A stretch of 64,000 nucleotides of DNA from Cinclus cinclus. Taxonomy: Eukaryota; Chordata; Aves; Passeriformes; Cinclidae. The translations under genes and the position numbers were made by a program. Of this stretch, positions 37,523-51,370 are shown in pieces (within the stretch, counting starts at the first letter, position 1; the number at the start of each line of letters is the position of its first letter). Where the stretch lies: positions 19,702,704-19,766,703 of the forward strand of contig NC_085055.1 in the NCBI RefSeq assembly GCF_963662255.1, read 5' to 3'. The notes beneath the pieces were generated by a model, which was not told where the DNA came from, did not search any database, and was given only the letters and a program-made list of their open reading frames with translations.

Positions 37523-37816
37523 TTACTTGCCCGGCGCAGGTGGCGGTGCCGGGGGGCACTTGTTTTGCTTCGGGCAGCCGTGCTGGGGCTGGAGGGCTCC
37601 TGACTTGCTCATGCCGCTGTACAGAGGGGCAGGAGCCAGGGGAGAAGTGCGGCTGGCGTGGCCGGTGTACCTTTTGCGGCGTTGGTTGCCGGCATGGAAC
37701 AGCCGGGCTGTTGGCACCGGCAGGGCGGGTGTCTGTGTGGTGTGTCTGTGAGGTTGTGGGTCAGGGTGGAAAGGTGTTGGTGCGTGCTGGAGGGCGCTGG
37801 CGAGGGGCTGTGAGGT

Positions 37817-37936
37817 GCCTACGGCCATACCACCCTGAGAACGCCCGATCTCGTCTGATCTCGGAAGCTAAGCAGGGTCGGGCCCGGTTAGTACTTGGAT
37901 GGGAGACCGCCTGGGAATACCGGGTGCTGTAGGCTT
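37817..37936 (+). rRNA. 5S ribosomal RNA, copy 27
   Basis: Consensus gene, long spacer follows. Confidence 0.98.
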
Positions 37937-38230
37937 TTACTTGCCCGGCGCAGGTGGCGGTGCCGGGGGGCACTTGTTTTGCTTCGGGCAGCCGTGCTGG
38001 GGCTGGAGGGCTCCTGACTTGCTCATGCCGCTGTACAGAGGGGCAGGAGCCAGGGGAGAAGTGCGGCTGGCGTGGCCGGTGTACCTTTTGCGGCGTTGGT
38101 TGCCGGCATGGAACAGCCGGGCTGTTGGCACCGGCAGGGCGGGTGTCTGTGTGGTGTGTCTGTGAGGTTGTGGGTCAGGGTGGAAAGGTGTTGGTGCGTG
38201 CTGGAGGGCGCTGGCGAGGGGCTGTGAGGT

Positions 38231-38350
38231 GCCTACGGCCATACCACCCTGAGAACGCCCGATCTCGTCTGATCTCGGAAGCTAAGCAGGGTCGGGCCCG
38301 GTTAGTACTTGGATGGGAGACCGCCTGGGAATACCGGGTGCTGTAGGCTT
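38231..38350 (+). rRNA. 5S ribosomal RNA, copy 28
   Basis: Consensus gene, first of six consecutive short spacers. Confidence 0.98.
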
Positions 38351-38625
38351 TTACTTGCCGGGGGGCACTTGTTTTGCTTCGGGCAGCCGTGCTGGGGCTG
38401 GAGGGCTCCTGACTTGCTCATGCCGCTGTACAGAGGGGCAGGAGCCAGGGGAGAAGTGCGGCTGGCGTGGCCGGTGTACCTTTTGCGGCGTTGGTTGCCG
38501 GCATGGAACAGCCGGGCTGTTGGCACCGGCAGGGCGGGTGTCTGTGTGGTGTGTCTGTGAGGTTGTGGGTCAGGGTGGAAAGGTGTTGGTGCGTGCTGGA
38601 GGGCGCTGGCGAGGGGCTGTGAGGT

Positions 38626-38745
38626 GCCTACGGCCATACCACCCTGAGAACGCCCGATCTCATCTGATCTCGGAAGCTAAGCAGGGTCGGGCCCGGTTAG
38701 TACTTGGATGGGAGACCGCCTGGGAATACCGGGTGCTGTAGGCTT
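38626..38745 (+). rRNA. 5S ribosomal RNA, copy 29 (variant)
   Basis: Carries one substitution, G to A at gene position 37 (38662). This is the other base of the same CpG that is mutated in copy 3. A short spacer follows. Confidence 0.97.
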
Positions 38746-39020
38746 TTACTTGCCGGGGGGCACTTGTTTTGCTTCGGGCAGCCGTGCTGGGGCTGGAGGG
38801 CTCCTGACTTGCTCATGCCGCTGTACAGAGGGGCAGGAGCCAGGGGAGAAGTGCGGCTGGCGTGGCCGGTGTACCTTTTGCGGCGTTGGTTGCCGGCATG
38901 GAACAGCCGGGCTGTTGGCACCGGCAGGGCGGGTGTCTGTGTGGTGTGTCTGTGAGGTTGTGGGTCAGGGTGGAAAGGTGTTGGTGCGTGCTGGAGGGCG
39001 CTGGCGAGGGGCTGTGAGGT

Positions 39021-39140
39021 GCCTACGGCCATACCACCCTGAGAACGCCCGATCTCGTCTGATCTCGGAAGCTAAGCAGGGTCGGGCCCGGTTAGTACTT
39101 GGATGGGAGACCGCCTGGGAATACCGGGTGCTGTAGGCTT
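39021..39140 (+). rRNA. 5S ribosomal RNA, copy 30
   Basis: Consensus gene, short spacer follows. Confidence 0.98.
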
Positions 39141-39415
39141 TTACTTGCCGGGGGGCACTTGTTTTGCTTCGGGCAGCCGTGCTGGGGCTGGAGGGCTCCT
39201 GACTTGCTCATGCCGCTGTACAGAGGGGCAGGAGCCAGGGGAGAAGTGCGGCTGGCGTGGCCGGTGTACCTTTTGCGGCGTTGGTTGCCGGCATGGAACA
39301 GCCGGGCTGTTGGCACCGGCAGGGCGGGTGTCTGTGTGGTGTGTCTGTGAGGTTGTGGGTCAGGGTGGAAAGGTGTTGGTGCGTGCTGGAGGGCGCTGGC
39401 GAGGGGCTGTGAGGT

Positions 39416-39535
39416 GCCTACGGCCATACCACCCTGAGAACGCCCGATCTCGTCTGATCTCGGAAGCTAAGCAGGGTCGGGCCCGGTTAGTACTTGGATG
39501 GGAGACCGCCTGGGAATACCGGGTGCTGTAGGCTT
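39416..39535 (+). rRNA. 5S ribosomal RNA, copy 31
   Basis: Consensus gene, short spacer follows. Confidence 0.98.
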
Positions 39536-39810
39536 TTACTTGCCGGGGGGCACTTGTTTTGCTTCGGGCAGCCGTGCTGGGGCTGGAGGGCTCCTGACTT
39601 GCTCATGCCGCTGTACAGAGGGGCAGGAGCCAGGGGAGAAGTGCGGCTGGCGTGGCCGGTGTACCTTTTGCGGCGTTGGTTGCCGGCATGGAACAGCCGG
39701 GCTGTTGGCACCGGCAGGGCGGGTGTCTGTGTGGTGTGTCTGTGAGGTTGTGGGTCAGGGTGGAAAGGTGTTGGTGCGTGCTGGAGGGCGCTGGCGAGGG
39801 GCTGTGAGGT

Positions 39811-39930
39811 GCCTACGGCCATACCACCCTGAGAACGCCCGATCTCGTCTGATCTCGGAAGCTAAGCAGGGTCGGGCCCGGTTAGTACTTGGATGGGAGA
39901 CCGCCTGGGAATACCGGGTGCTGTAGGCTT
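39811..39930 (+). rRNA. 5S ribosomal RNA, copy 32
   Basis: Consensus gene, short spacer follows. Confidence 0.98.
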
Positions 39931-40205
39931 TTACTTGCCGGGGGGCACTTGTTTTGCTTCGGGCAGCCGTGCTGGGGCTGGAGGGCTCCTGACTTGCTCA
40001 TGCCGCTGTACAGAGGGGCAGGAGCCAGGGGAGAAGTGCGGCTGGCGTGGCCGGTGTACCTTTTGCGGCGTTGGTTGCCGGCATGGAACAGCCGGGCTGT
40101 TGGCACCGGCAGGGCGGGTGTCTGTGTGGTGTGTCTGTGAGGTTGTGGGTCAGGGTGGAAAGGTGTTGGTGCGTGCTGGAGGGCGCTGGCGAGGGGCTGT
40201 GAGGT

Positions 40206-40325
40206 GCCTACGGCCATACCACCCTGAGAACGCCCGATCTCGTCTGATCTCGGAAGCTAAGCAGGGTCGGGCCCGGTTAGTACTTGGATGGGAGACCGCC
40301 TGGGAATACCGGGTGCTGTAGGCTT
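40206..40325 (+). rRNA. 5S ribosomal RNA, copy 33
   Basis: Consensus gene, last short spacer follows. Confidence 0.98.
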
Positions 40326-40600
40326 TTACTTGCCGGGGGGCACTTGTTTTGCTTCGGGCAGCCGTGCTGGGGCTGGAGGGCTCCTGACTTGCTCATGCCG
40401 CTGTACAGAGGGGCAGGAGCCAGGGGAGAAGTGCGGCTGGCGTGGCCGGTGTACCTTTTGCGGCGTTGGTTGCCGGCATGGAACAGCCGGGCTGTTGGCA
40501 CCGGCAGGGCGGGTGTCTGTGTGGTGTGTCTGTGAGGTTGTGGGTCAGGGTGGAAAGGTGTTGGTGCGTGCTGGAGGGCGCTGGCGAGGGGCTGTGAGGT

Positions 40601-40720
40601 GCCTACGGCCATACCACCCTGAGAACGCCCGATCTCGTCTGATCTCGGAAGCTAAGCAGGGTCGGGCCCGGTTAGTACTTGGATGGGAGACCGCCTGGGA
40701 ATACCGGGTGCTGTAGGCTT
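40601..40720 (+). rRNA. 5S ribosomal RNA, copy 34 (last)
   Basis: Consensus gene. The following spacer is of the long type but breaks off after about 80 bp at 40800, where unique DNA leading to the AIRE 3' end begins. Confidence 0.98.
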
Positions 40721-41251
40721 TTACTTGCCCGGCGCAGGTGGCGGTGCCAGGGGGCACTTGTTTTGCTTCGGGCAGCCGTGCTGGGGCTGGAGGGCTCCTG
40801 TACTTCGGCAGGTCTGTGTAGGTGCGGGAGCGAGGAGGCAAACGTGGCTCATGAGGTTTGTGTAGCTCGTTTTCCTTGTGTAGTGTTTGTTGCTTTGTTT
40901 GCACATATAGTTTGAGGTATTGGCGTTGCCTCCCTGGGATTACACTGTCCTGTAGGTTTTATTTCCATCCCTCTGCTGAGGTTTTACAGAGTTAATAATT
41001 CACTTCCACTTTCTTTTTTGAGTTTTTTCAGCTCTTTTTATGTCTTTTCATCCTTTTGTCTGAGTAGGTTTTTTTTTTTTCATTTTTTTATTATAATTTT
41101 TTCTATCCCCTCCTTGGATTCTCTTTTTTATTTTGTGTATGTATATTTTGACTCCACATGTTGTCTTGAGTGTCACTGCCTTGGTGCTTCTGTTTTCTCC
41201 TGTCTCTGCCATTTCAGGACTGAGATTGTGCCATTTGGTGACTGTAAGTAT

Positions 41252-41257
41252 TTTATT
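41252..41257 (-). terminator. AIRE: Candidate poly(A) signal of AIRE
   Basis: TTTATT on the plus strand reads AATAAA on the minus strand, about 105 bp past the AIRE stop. Further matches lie at about 41126, 41086 and 40956 in a very A-rich (minus strand) stretch. All would place the AIRE transcript end within a few hundred bases of the 5S array. Confidence 0.5.
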
Positions 41258-41359
41258 TTGCGAGTTTTTGGCTGTCCTGATATCCATCTCTGTCTTGTTT
41301 TGCACTTTTCTCAGAGACTGGTTTTTCATGTCTTGGCATGTAGTTTGATGCTTTGTGCA

Positions 41360-44316
<2,957 letters not shown>

Positions 44317-44357
44317 GCCCGGGACGCTGCCGGAGCCGCAGCCGCCTGTACTCTCCC

Positions 44358-44366
44358 CTTTAAATA
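44358..44366 (-). promoter_or_regulatory. AIRE: TATA box of AIRE
   Basis: TATTTAAAG (minus strand) lies 42 bp upstream of the AIRE start codon within GC-rich DNA, implying a 5' UTR of only about 10-20 nt. A TATA-driven minimal promoter is also the arrangement of mammalian AIRE and suits its restricted expression. Confidence 0.65.
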
Positions 44367-44419
44367 CACCTCGGCCGTGGCACCGGAAACCTCCTTGGAC
44401 TCCCGCAGCCCTATTAATT

Positions 44420-47400
44420 TCTTTACGAGGCCGTAACTTGAACCCTTTCCTCCCTCCCGGCGGCGCTGGGCTTGTCCCCGCGCCCCAGCCCCGGGCTTGA
44501 GGTCAGGCACTTTTCCAGCTCCGGGGGCGGCAGCCAGAGTGGGGCCGGCTGTGCCGCTGGTGAAGGACACCCAGCCCGCCGGGAGCAGCCCGGGGTGACC
44601 GGGAAGAGGGGTCAGAGAGGTCCTGGCGAGGGGCTTCCACCTCTCACATATCTGTGGTCACCCAGGAGCCTTCCCAAAATTACTGGACTTTCCGCTGAAC
44701 CTGCTTCTCTCATCCAGAAACTCGGCTGCAGGAGCACATCAGAAGTAAGGGTCCAACAGTTGGGGGTGTGACAGTGACAAAAGAGAGTCAGGATGTGGGT
44801 GACTTTGAGTGTGTCCTCCTCTCACACTCCTCACTTCCCTTCCCAGTACCTCTCATGGACAATGTGGTATGTCTCAAGAGAGAAGCACAGACTACTGCAG
44901 GAGGAACTGTCTGGGTGCTCACATAATGAATGCATTCCAGAGACAGAGGAGCCAAAATGTGAGTGATTTTGGTGCACATTGGCCTGCAAAAGGATATAAA
45001 ATGCTGTTGGAGACTGGGCCAGTTAAGCAAACTGGTCTCCTGAGGTTGTGGGCAGCTTCTGCAGGGCACTAGGAAGCATGGACACACAAAGAAACTCCAC
45101 AAAAGGTGTGTTGGGGTACAACTGAGGTAGCTGAACAAGCAAACATATTGAAAGAGCCAAGTGCACACAAGGAATGCCTGGGCAGGTGCAGCCCACAGCT
45201 CTGTCAATACCCACTTCCCAAAACTGAGCATATGGAACTGCAAAAAGCTTGGAGCCTGGGGGAAGCTGGCTCCTTGAAAGCGTCTGGCATTGAAAAGTCT
45301 GGGGGCCTGGCTTCTCTGTACCAGGTAGCTGGGAAAGAGAAAGCTCAACAGCTCCTACCCCAACTCCCATACGTTTGGACTTCCCCAGGATCAATTTCTA
45401 GCCTCCCTCCCTCTGGAGGTGTGTCTGGGCTGCCCAGCAGGCTCTGCCAAGGTGCTGTGGCTGTGCACAGCTGTCCCCAGGCCACAGGACAAACCCTGAC
45501 CTGAGCAGGGCCAGAGCGTGGTGCAGAAGGGGACACACAAAGGAATGGGTACAGGGAGGAACTTTAATTGCTATGTCTTAAAAGACGGAAGCAGTATCTG
45601 CTGGCTCCAAAGCTGTTCCAGGAGGAAGCATTTGCTGTCAAGAAAGTCAGGAAGAATAACAAGACAACACCCTTGGTGAGAGCAGGAAATACCCTTGCAC
45701 GTGTCTGGTTAATAAATGAACATGGTTGCCTGTAGAAAGGCTCACCCTGCAGCTCCTTTCAGCATTCAGGGGGATTTTCCTGTGCAGGCAGTGAGAGCCA
45801 TAGGATGGGGGTTGGGCAGGTGTCATGCTGGGTTGCTGTGCCCCACATCAGGATCTCTGTGCCCAGCTCTGCCATGGTGGGGGTGGCTTCACCACCACCT
45901 GTGCCATGTATCTCCCCAGGGGAAAACACGTGGATGCCAGGTGACACAGGAGGTTCATCTCCCCTCCTGGAGCTCTGCCCAAGCCTGGCCACAGGTGCTG
46001 AGGACAAGCACAGTTGTGACACAGCCTCGCAAGTCTGTTCCACTCTTCCCAGGAGCACTGTTTTCCCCAGTATCCCACCTGCAGTGCTGCAATTTGTCAC
46101 TGTCACCCTGTATTAAGCTGTCTGGCACAGCTAGGACAAAGCTGTGGCACTTCCCCCTGCCCACCCAGCTCCCTCGTGGGGAGGCACTGCCCAACACTCC
46201 ACGAGCCATATGCCCACAGTGCTGGGCTTGAACTTGTTTTGAATTCCAACTTTGTGACTCCTTCTGTGCTGAGTCACAGACATTGTTTTCCACATCCAGC
46301 CCACTCACTAGCGCCGTGTTTTGCATTTTGGGTGGTTTTCTTTGTGTTCCTTCCCCTTTCTGAGAGGGGCAGGAGGCAGAGCAGTGGCCACGTGAAGAGG
46401 CACATCCATGCTGGGAAATCAGGCGGGTGTTTCTGTACAACCTCACTCACAGTCGGCCTGGGCAGCTCTGAGGAACTTGGAAGGGCTGCAAAAAGGCAGC
46501 TTTTGCCTGGGGCTGGCATGTGTCCTGCCTGGCTGCCAGGGCCCCAGGCTGGTGTGCAGGGCTTTTAGGATGTCCTTTCCTTTCTACTGCTCCCCCTGCA
46601 GAAAGCAGGACTCGGGAGGCAAGGGTTGATGATGTTCCTGACCAAATACCCAGTAAAATCAGTGACTCGGCATCCAGCAACAGTATTTGTAGCCCCTGGG
46701 ATACACCTCGATTCCCTCCTGCAAAAGCCATTGATGCAAACACAACCATTCCAGCATTTCCTCCTTTCCAATTTTCCTTCCTTGCTGAAGTCCTGTGGTG
46801 CAAACCATCACTGTGTCTCACTTGGACACAACTGCCTCTCGCTCATCTCAAACAACATCCCTGAACCAGTCAGGAGAGAACACTCATGCATGGGATCACA
46901 CCAAGAAAGCAGGGACTCCCCACCTTTGTCTCTGATACCAATCCCACCACGCCTGAGGCACACTCAGAGTCCCCATGAAATACTGCCACCATGGGCAGTG
47001 ACTTTATTCTTCTCCCCTTACCTTCAGCTGTTCAGGCTCCAGCATGTTTGAATAGAAAGGATCCATGTGAGCCCCTGTGCCAGATTCCCATTTCTTGCAG
47101 CTTCCCTACCATGGCCCCACACGGTCTGGATGGGAGCAGCTCCACCTGCATGCATCCCAGCTGCTCCTGCAAGGACCTGGGAAGGAGAGCTGAAGCAGAG
47201 ATCTGCTTTAGCTTCAGTTTCCTCTTTCATCCCCCTTTAGAAAGAAGAAACAAAAGCCCAGAGGTATGTTATATTAATTTATTTGGGACACACCAAAAAG
47301 GAAAGTCAACAACTGTTAACGTACAAAAGTACAGAATCCTGGGACAAGATTTACTGTCCTGATTATAAAGGCACCATGGTCCCAAAGAAGAGTAATCAGA

Positions 47401-49849
47401 ATACCAGAATACATGATTTAGAAATTTCCCCCCTGTTGCAGCAGAAACAGAGCCAGGCTTTGGCTCTATCTACAGTCAAACCCAGTTAAAAAAACCCAAA
47501 TATGATTTTGTTGTGATAAACTCTGCTCAGCCAGTACAGGATATTGTGGAAAGAATCACAGCCTAGAATTTGGTCAGATTTTTTTTTTTTCATCTTTTTT
47601 TGAAACGGTGAAGGTGACTAATCACCAAGCAGATAACAAGGAAGACAGCAGACTGCTTGACACCTGCGGCTTGACTTTCTGTCAGACTTGTCAGTTCAGC
47701 TGAGACCAGCAGGCTGAGTGTGGGGCTTCTGAATGAAATGTAATTCCCTGTGCTAGACAGGAAGTCAAATTTGACAACCTTAAATTCCCTGAATCCCTGA
47801 AAATCATAAAGCACTATACAGCTGTGTTCCATATCCGAGCCAAGCCCAATGGATTTGCTTTACACACAAGCATTTATACTGTCAGCTATATTTGTAATAA
47901 AAAGGGGGCTTACAGCAGTTATTAAAAAACTTCTACTTTGGCGAGGTCCGAGTTTGGCTATATTCCCTGCTGAAACAGAGCTGCTGGTGTAGAGACCCAG
48001 TGAGAGGCTCAATCCAGCACCTCCGGGCTGGAAGGCAAATAGTTTAAACGTGACATAATTTGCATGGGGAGGTCAGTGAAGCATATCAGAGAGAGGAGAT
48101 GGAGGGAGGCTGTGAAGCCTCAGGCAGCGGAGGCTCAAGGGTGCTGCTACCAAACCTGTAAAACTACGAGTGGTGCAGAGCACGCGGCGGGCACTAAATA
48201 CTTTGGAGCGACTTACCACGACGAGCTTGTCAGAGACACAGAGCAAGGACCCCAGCACTGAGGAGCAGGGTCCCTGAGAAGGGACACACAGCTCACAGCC
48301 AGGTGGCCAAGGCTGGAGCCTGCCTGGCCAGGGCTGCCGTGTCCCAGGGGATCAGCAGCTGCTCTGTGTTTCACTCCTCCTTTGGCACAGGACTTCAAAG
48401 CAGTCCGAGGACTGATTCATCAAAAGTAAATGAACTGTCAAAATTATTCGTACATGCATTTATTGTTAAAGGGAGCAAAAGCCAAAGAATGAAAGAGCAT
48501 GAGTTAACGTCAGTAAATGATGTGCAGGACGGAGAGAAAAGAAACAGGGAAAAGCTGAGATACTGGAGTGGGGAAACCAACATTCACACTGGAAGGTAAA
48601 TTTTAAAACCAGGCAAGTTTGTGCTCTTTCTACCACAGATCTTTTGTGGACAAATAGAGACTTGGGGGTTTTCCATTTTCAGTGTGGTCTGGCAAGGTTT
48701 GGGCATCTCACCAGAGAGATCTCCAGCACTGTGTTTCACTGGAAGTTCAAGTCTCTCACCTTTAAAAAAAACCAGTAAAGCAACTCTTAACTAAAAAAGT
48801 CACAGATACGTCACTGCTCAGGATGTACATGGGCAAGAGGGTCATGCTTTGTTCAAACAACCTCTGGGTGGAAAACTACCATCTCCCCCCTGCTGGTCTA
48901 CACCACCTCGGGGGTGGAAGAGCAAGCCCAGATCTGGGTGCCTGCTGCTGTGAACACCACAGCTACACCTGGGAAGGCTTTTTCTTCCCTATGTCCTAAA
49001 AAGGCAGTACAACAGTTTATAAAATTACTCTCATCTTAAAACTAAATAATGCAATTTGCATTTTCTCCTATGTTAACCCCCTCCCCCCAAAGATAAAACA
49101 TTACCACTTCATTTAGGATTCACACCCCAGATCCTAGATTAGGGACTTCTTGGTAAAACTCATCCAGTTATGGGAAGGTTTATCCTGATCAAGGAAACGT
49201 CGGTAAAATAGAATCTAGAATAAAACATTCAGAATCACCAATGCTTTAACAGCCAAAGCACTCCACTGTCTCCTGCTCTCCTCAAGCATGAGAGCAGTCC
49301 CTTTCCAAAAGCACAGCATGCCTCTCCAGGGCTGTTGACACATGCTGTAAACCCACTTCCTTCCTGGCAGAAACACCAGCACCCGCAGGAAGAGGCCAAG
49401 CACCTTTCACCCCCACTGCAGCCAGGGTTCTTCGGCACAGGGATTTTCTGTTAGCAACAAGTCCAAGTTATCACCCTGCAGTAAATCAGAGTCCTGATTC
49501 ATGCTGTTAGGCCAACCACTGGCTCAGAAATGTTGAGAGACTTCCAAACCCCACAGATGCAGACAGGACCTTGGAAGAAGAGGCTTATGTGCTACGTAAC
49601 CTTGGATCATCCGCTGCATTTGAGCCTTGGCATCACTGTCTGCTGACAGCTCATCCTTCCAAATCCATGTGGTTTAGTCCTTGCTGCCATTGTCATCATC
49701 CCAGCCCTCTTCCCAGGCAGCATGTTCCTGAGCTCTGGCTTGAGGATCTACAACAATCACTTCCAATGGATGGTGGGATTTCAAACTTGCCTAACGTGTG
49801 CATTGCCACCTCGTACTCCAGCAGCTCTGCCCGCACTTGGTGGCGGGCG
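44420..49849. other. Intergenic, no gene recognised
   Basis: About 5.4 kb between AIRE and the next gene has only short, unrelated open frames. The 3' UTR of the minus-strand gene ending at 49850 probably occupies part of the right side, with an AATAAA (minus) near 48458-48463 as one possible signal. No clear repeat family, tRNA or microRNA hairpin was seen. Confidence 0.45.
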
Positions 49850-51370
49850 CTAGCAGTTTTTTGCCTTTTCTACAGTCTCGTAGAAGCCAGGCCTGACCCT
49901 GCGGATGCTCATCCGTATGTGCTCGCCCTCCAGGGGCAGGTCAGTGCCGCCGGCGGCTGCGGTGCAGCGGCGTTTCCGCCGGCCCCGCAGCGAGAAGGCC
50001 GGGGCGCCACCATTCTCCTCCTCCGCAGGGTACAGCTCATCCACACTTGTGCCCTCATCTGACTGTTCCTCGCCCTTGTACTTCATCTCCTTTGCCTTGC
50101 TGCTCTCCTTCTCTTCCCTGGCGAGCTTCCTGAAGTGCTCCAGACACTGTATCTTCTGCCTTCTTTCCATCATCTTCAGCTCCTGCTTCTCTGTGAAATC
50201 TTCATAGTACATTTTTCTCTCATTCCTCTGATCTTCCAAAAACTTCCACTCGATGCTGGTCATTTTTATCCCACTGTACTCCTCCAGTTTATCCCGCATC
50301 TGTGTGTCTGTACAAAACACGTCAAAGAGCTTCTCTGAACTCTCGTTGAATCTGTCGGCTCGCTCGGAAAAAGCCTGGTTCTGTCTCTGCTTCCTGGTCT
50401 GGTACAATCGGGTGAACTCCTCATACATTTTGAGGATGAGTTTCTTTATATTCTGTGTGGCGATGGTGTGCAGGTTGCAGACTAGCCAGTGTTCCTGCAG
50501 GTGCTCTGCGAGCAGCTGGGCCGCATCCTCCTTGGAGCGCTGGGCCTGGCCTGCCCTCTTGGGCTGCAGCAGGTACAGCATGTTCTGCACCACATCCTTC
50601 TTGGTGGGCAGCACCCCCTGTGCAAAGCCCGAAGACTCCACGTATTCCACAGTCCCCAGGGTCTTCCGTGCCCTCACCTCGGTGTCCAGTGATTCCATCA
50701 CTGCTCCGTAGTTCTGTAGTTACGACATAACCTGAAAGACGGGAGGAAAAGAGAGGAGTGTGTCAAACGAGGCAGTTTTTTCCATGCAGCAGAAACAAGC
50801 CGATGTAAGCCGCGTTGAGGCCAATGGGACGCGGGGCTTTCCGGCGCTCCGCCGCTGTTGGACGGCTGCGTTAGCCCAGCCCAACCCAGCCCCTGCTCCG
50901 CGAGCCTATCGCTCCTCGGAGCGGCACCCAGAGCCTAATACGGCGCGTCTGCGTGCGGGAACTCGGCTTTAATTGAGTTTTGCACTTCGCCTTATCAATT
51001 ACAGCGAGGCAGGCGCGCCGGGGCCGCAGCGCGGGCGCAGCGCCGGCCTGGCCGTGCCCTGCCCGCGGCTCCGCCCGCCTGACCCCGCGACAGCGCCCGA
51101 ACCGCCCGCTTCCCCCCCCTCCCCCGGCCCAGGGCACGGCCCGCATCGCCGCGGCCCGCCCGGGGCGCGGAGGCACGAGGCACGGCCGCCTGGTCCGCAT
51201 CCCCGGGCAGCTCCCGTGTCTCGGCCCCGCACCGAGCGCGGCACGCGTGGTCGCCTCCGCGGTGCGGCGCTGAGTCACGGCGCGGCGGGCCCCGGACGCT
51301 GCCTGCCCTAGCCCCGAGCAGAAGTCATCGCTGCTCGCCCTGTCGCCCCCTGCCCCGCGCTCACCGCCAT
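49850..51370 (-). CDS. Uncharacterised two-exon gene, 289 residues
   Basis: I do not recognise this family. A CpG-island exon at 51370-51365 reads ATGGCG and ends at the strong donor GTGAGC. Exon 2 from 50713 (acceptor ACTACAG) continues in frame as NYGAVMESLDTEVRARK, giving 289 residues. A second, stronger pyrimidine-rich acceptor (CTTTCAG, 19 bp upstream) would put a stop after five codons and force initiation at the ATG at 50698 (282 residues). Residues 10-180 look like one folded all-helical domain, with blocks SSGFAQGVLPTKKDVVQ, QPKRAGQAQRSKEDAAQLL and LQEHWLVCNLHTIA, then a basic, coiled-coil-prone stretch. The last 90 residues are acidic, then basic (RGRRKRRC), with a tail MSIRRVRPGFYETVEKAKNC. 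The long frame, start context, splice site and promoter argue that it is real. The basic patch suggests a nuclear location, by inference only. Confidence 0.8.

Larger units (their letters stand above)
27205..40800 (+). repeat. Tandem 5S rDNA array, 34 gene copies, units of 414 or 395 bp
   Basis: The array is head-to-tail, all on the plus strand. Each unit is a 120-bp 5S gene plus a GC-rich spacer. Two spacer forms occur. The long form has CCCGGCGCAGGTGGCGG after the terminator. The short form lacks exactly 19 bp there, with TGCC at both ends of the missing segment. Following copies 1-34 the order is L3 S1 L3 S4 L2 S2 L2 S1 L2 S2 L1 S1 L3 S6 and a truncated L, that is 16 complete long and 17 complete short units (13339 bp between first and last gene starts). 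Unique sequence adjoins both ends: left after GTCTAG, right after GGAGGGCTCCTG. The last spacer carries an extra G-to-A change at 40749. A hairpin-capable GTGCCGGGGGGCAC lies just after each gene. Confidence 0.97.

Noticed and set aside
27344..40716. Dozens of near-identical open frames of 70-142 codons on both strands across the 5S region
   Set aside because: They are frames through the 5S genes and their GC-rich spacers, repeated because the DNA is repeated. They contain no protein features and change length only with the 19-bp spacer indel.
27205..40800. CRISPR-like or satellite array
   Set aside because: The 120-bp element is a textbook 5S rRNA gene with A and C boxes and a T4 terminator. 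Spacers are not unique, and the organism is a vertebrate.
48000..48300. A possible small gene around the 65-codon plus-strand frame
   Set aside because: The frame is short, with no splice-compatible extension, no recognised homology and no promoter signature.
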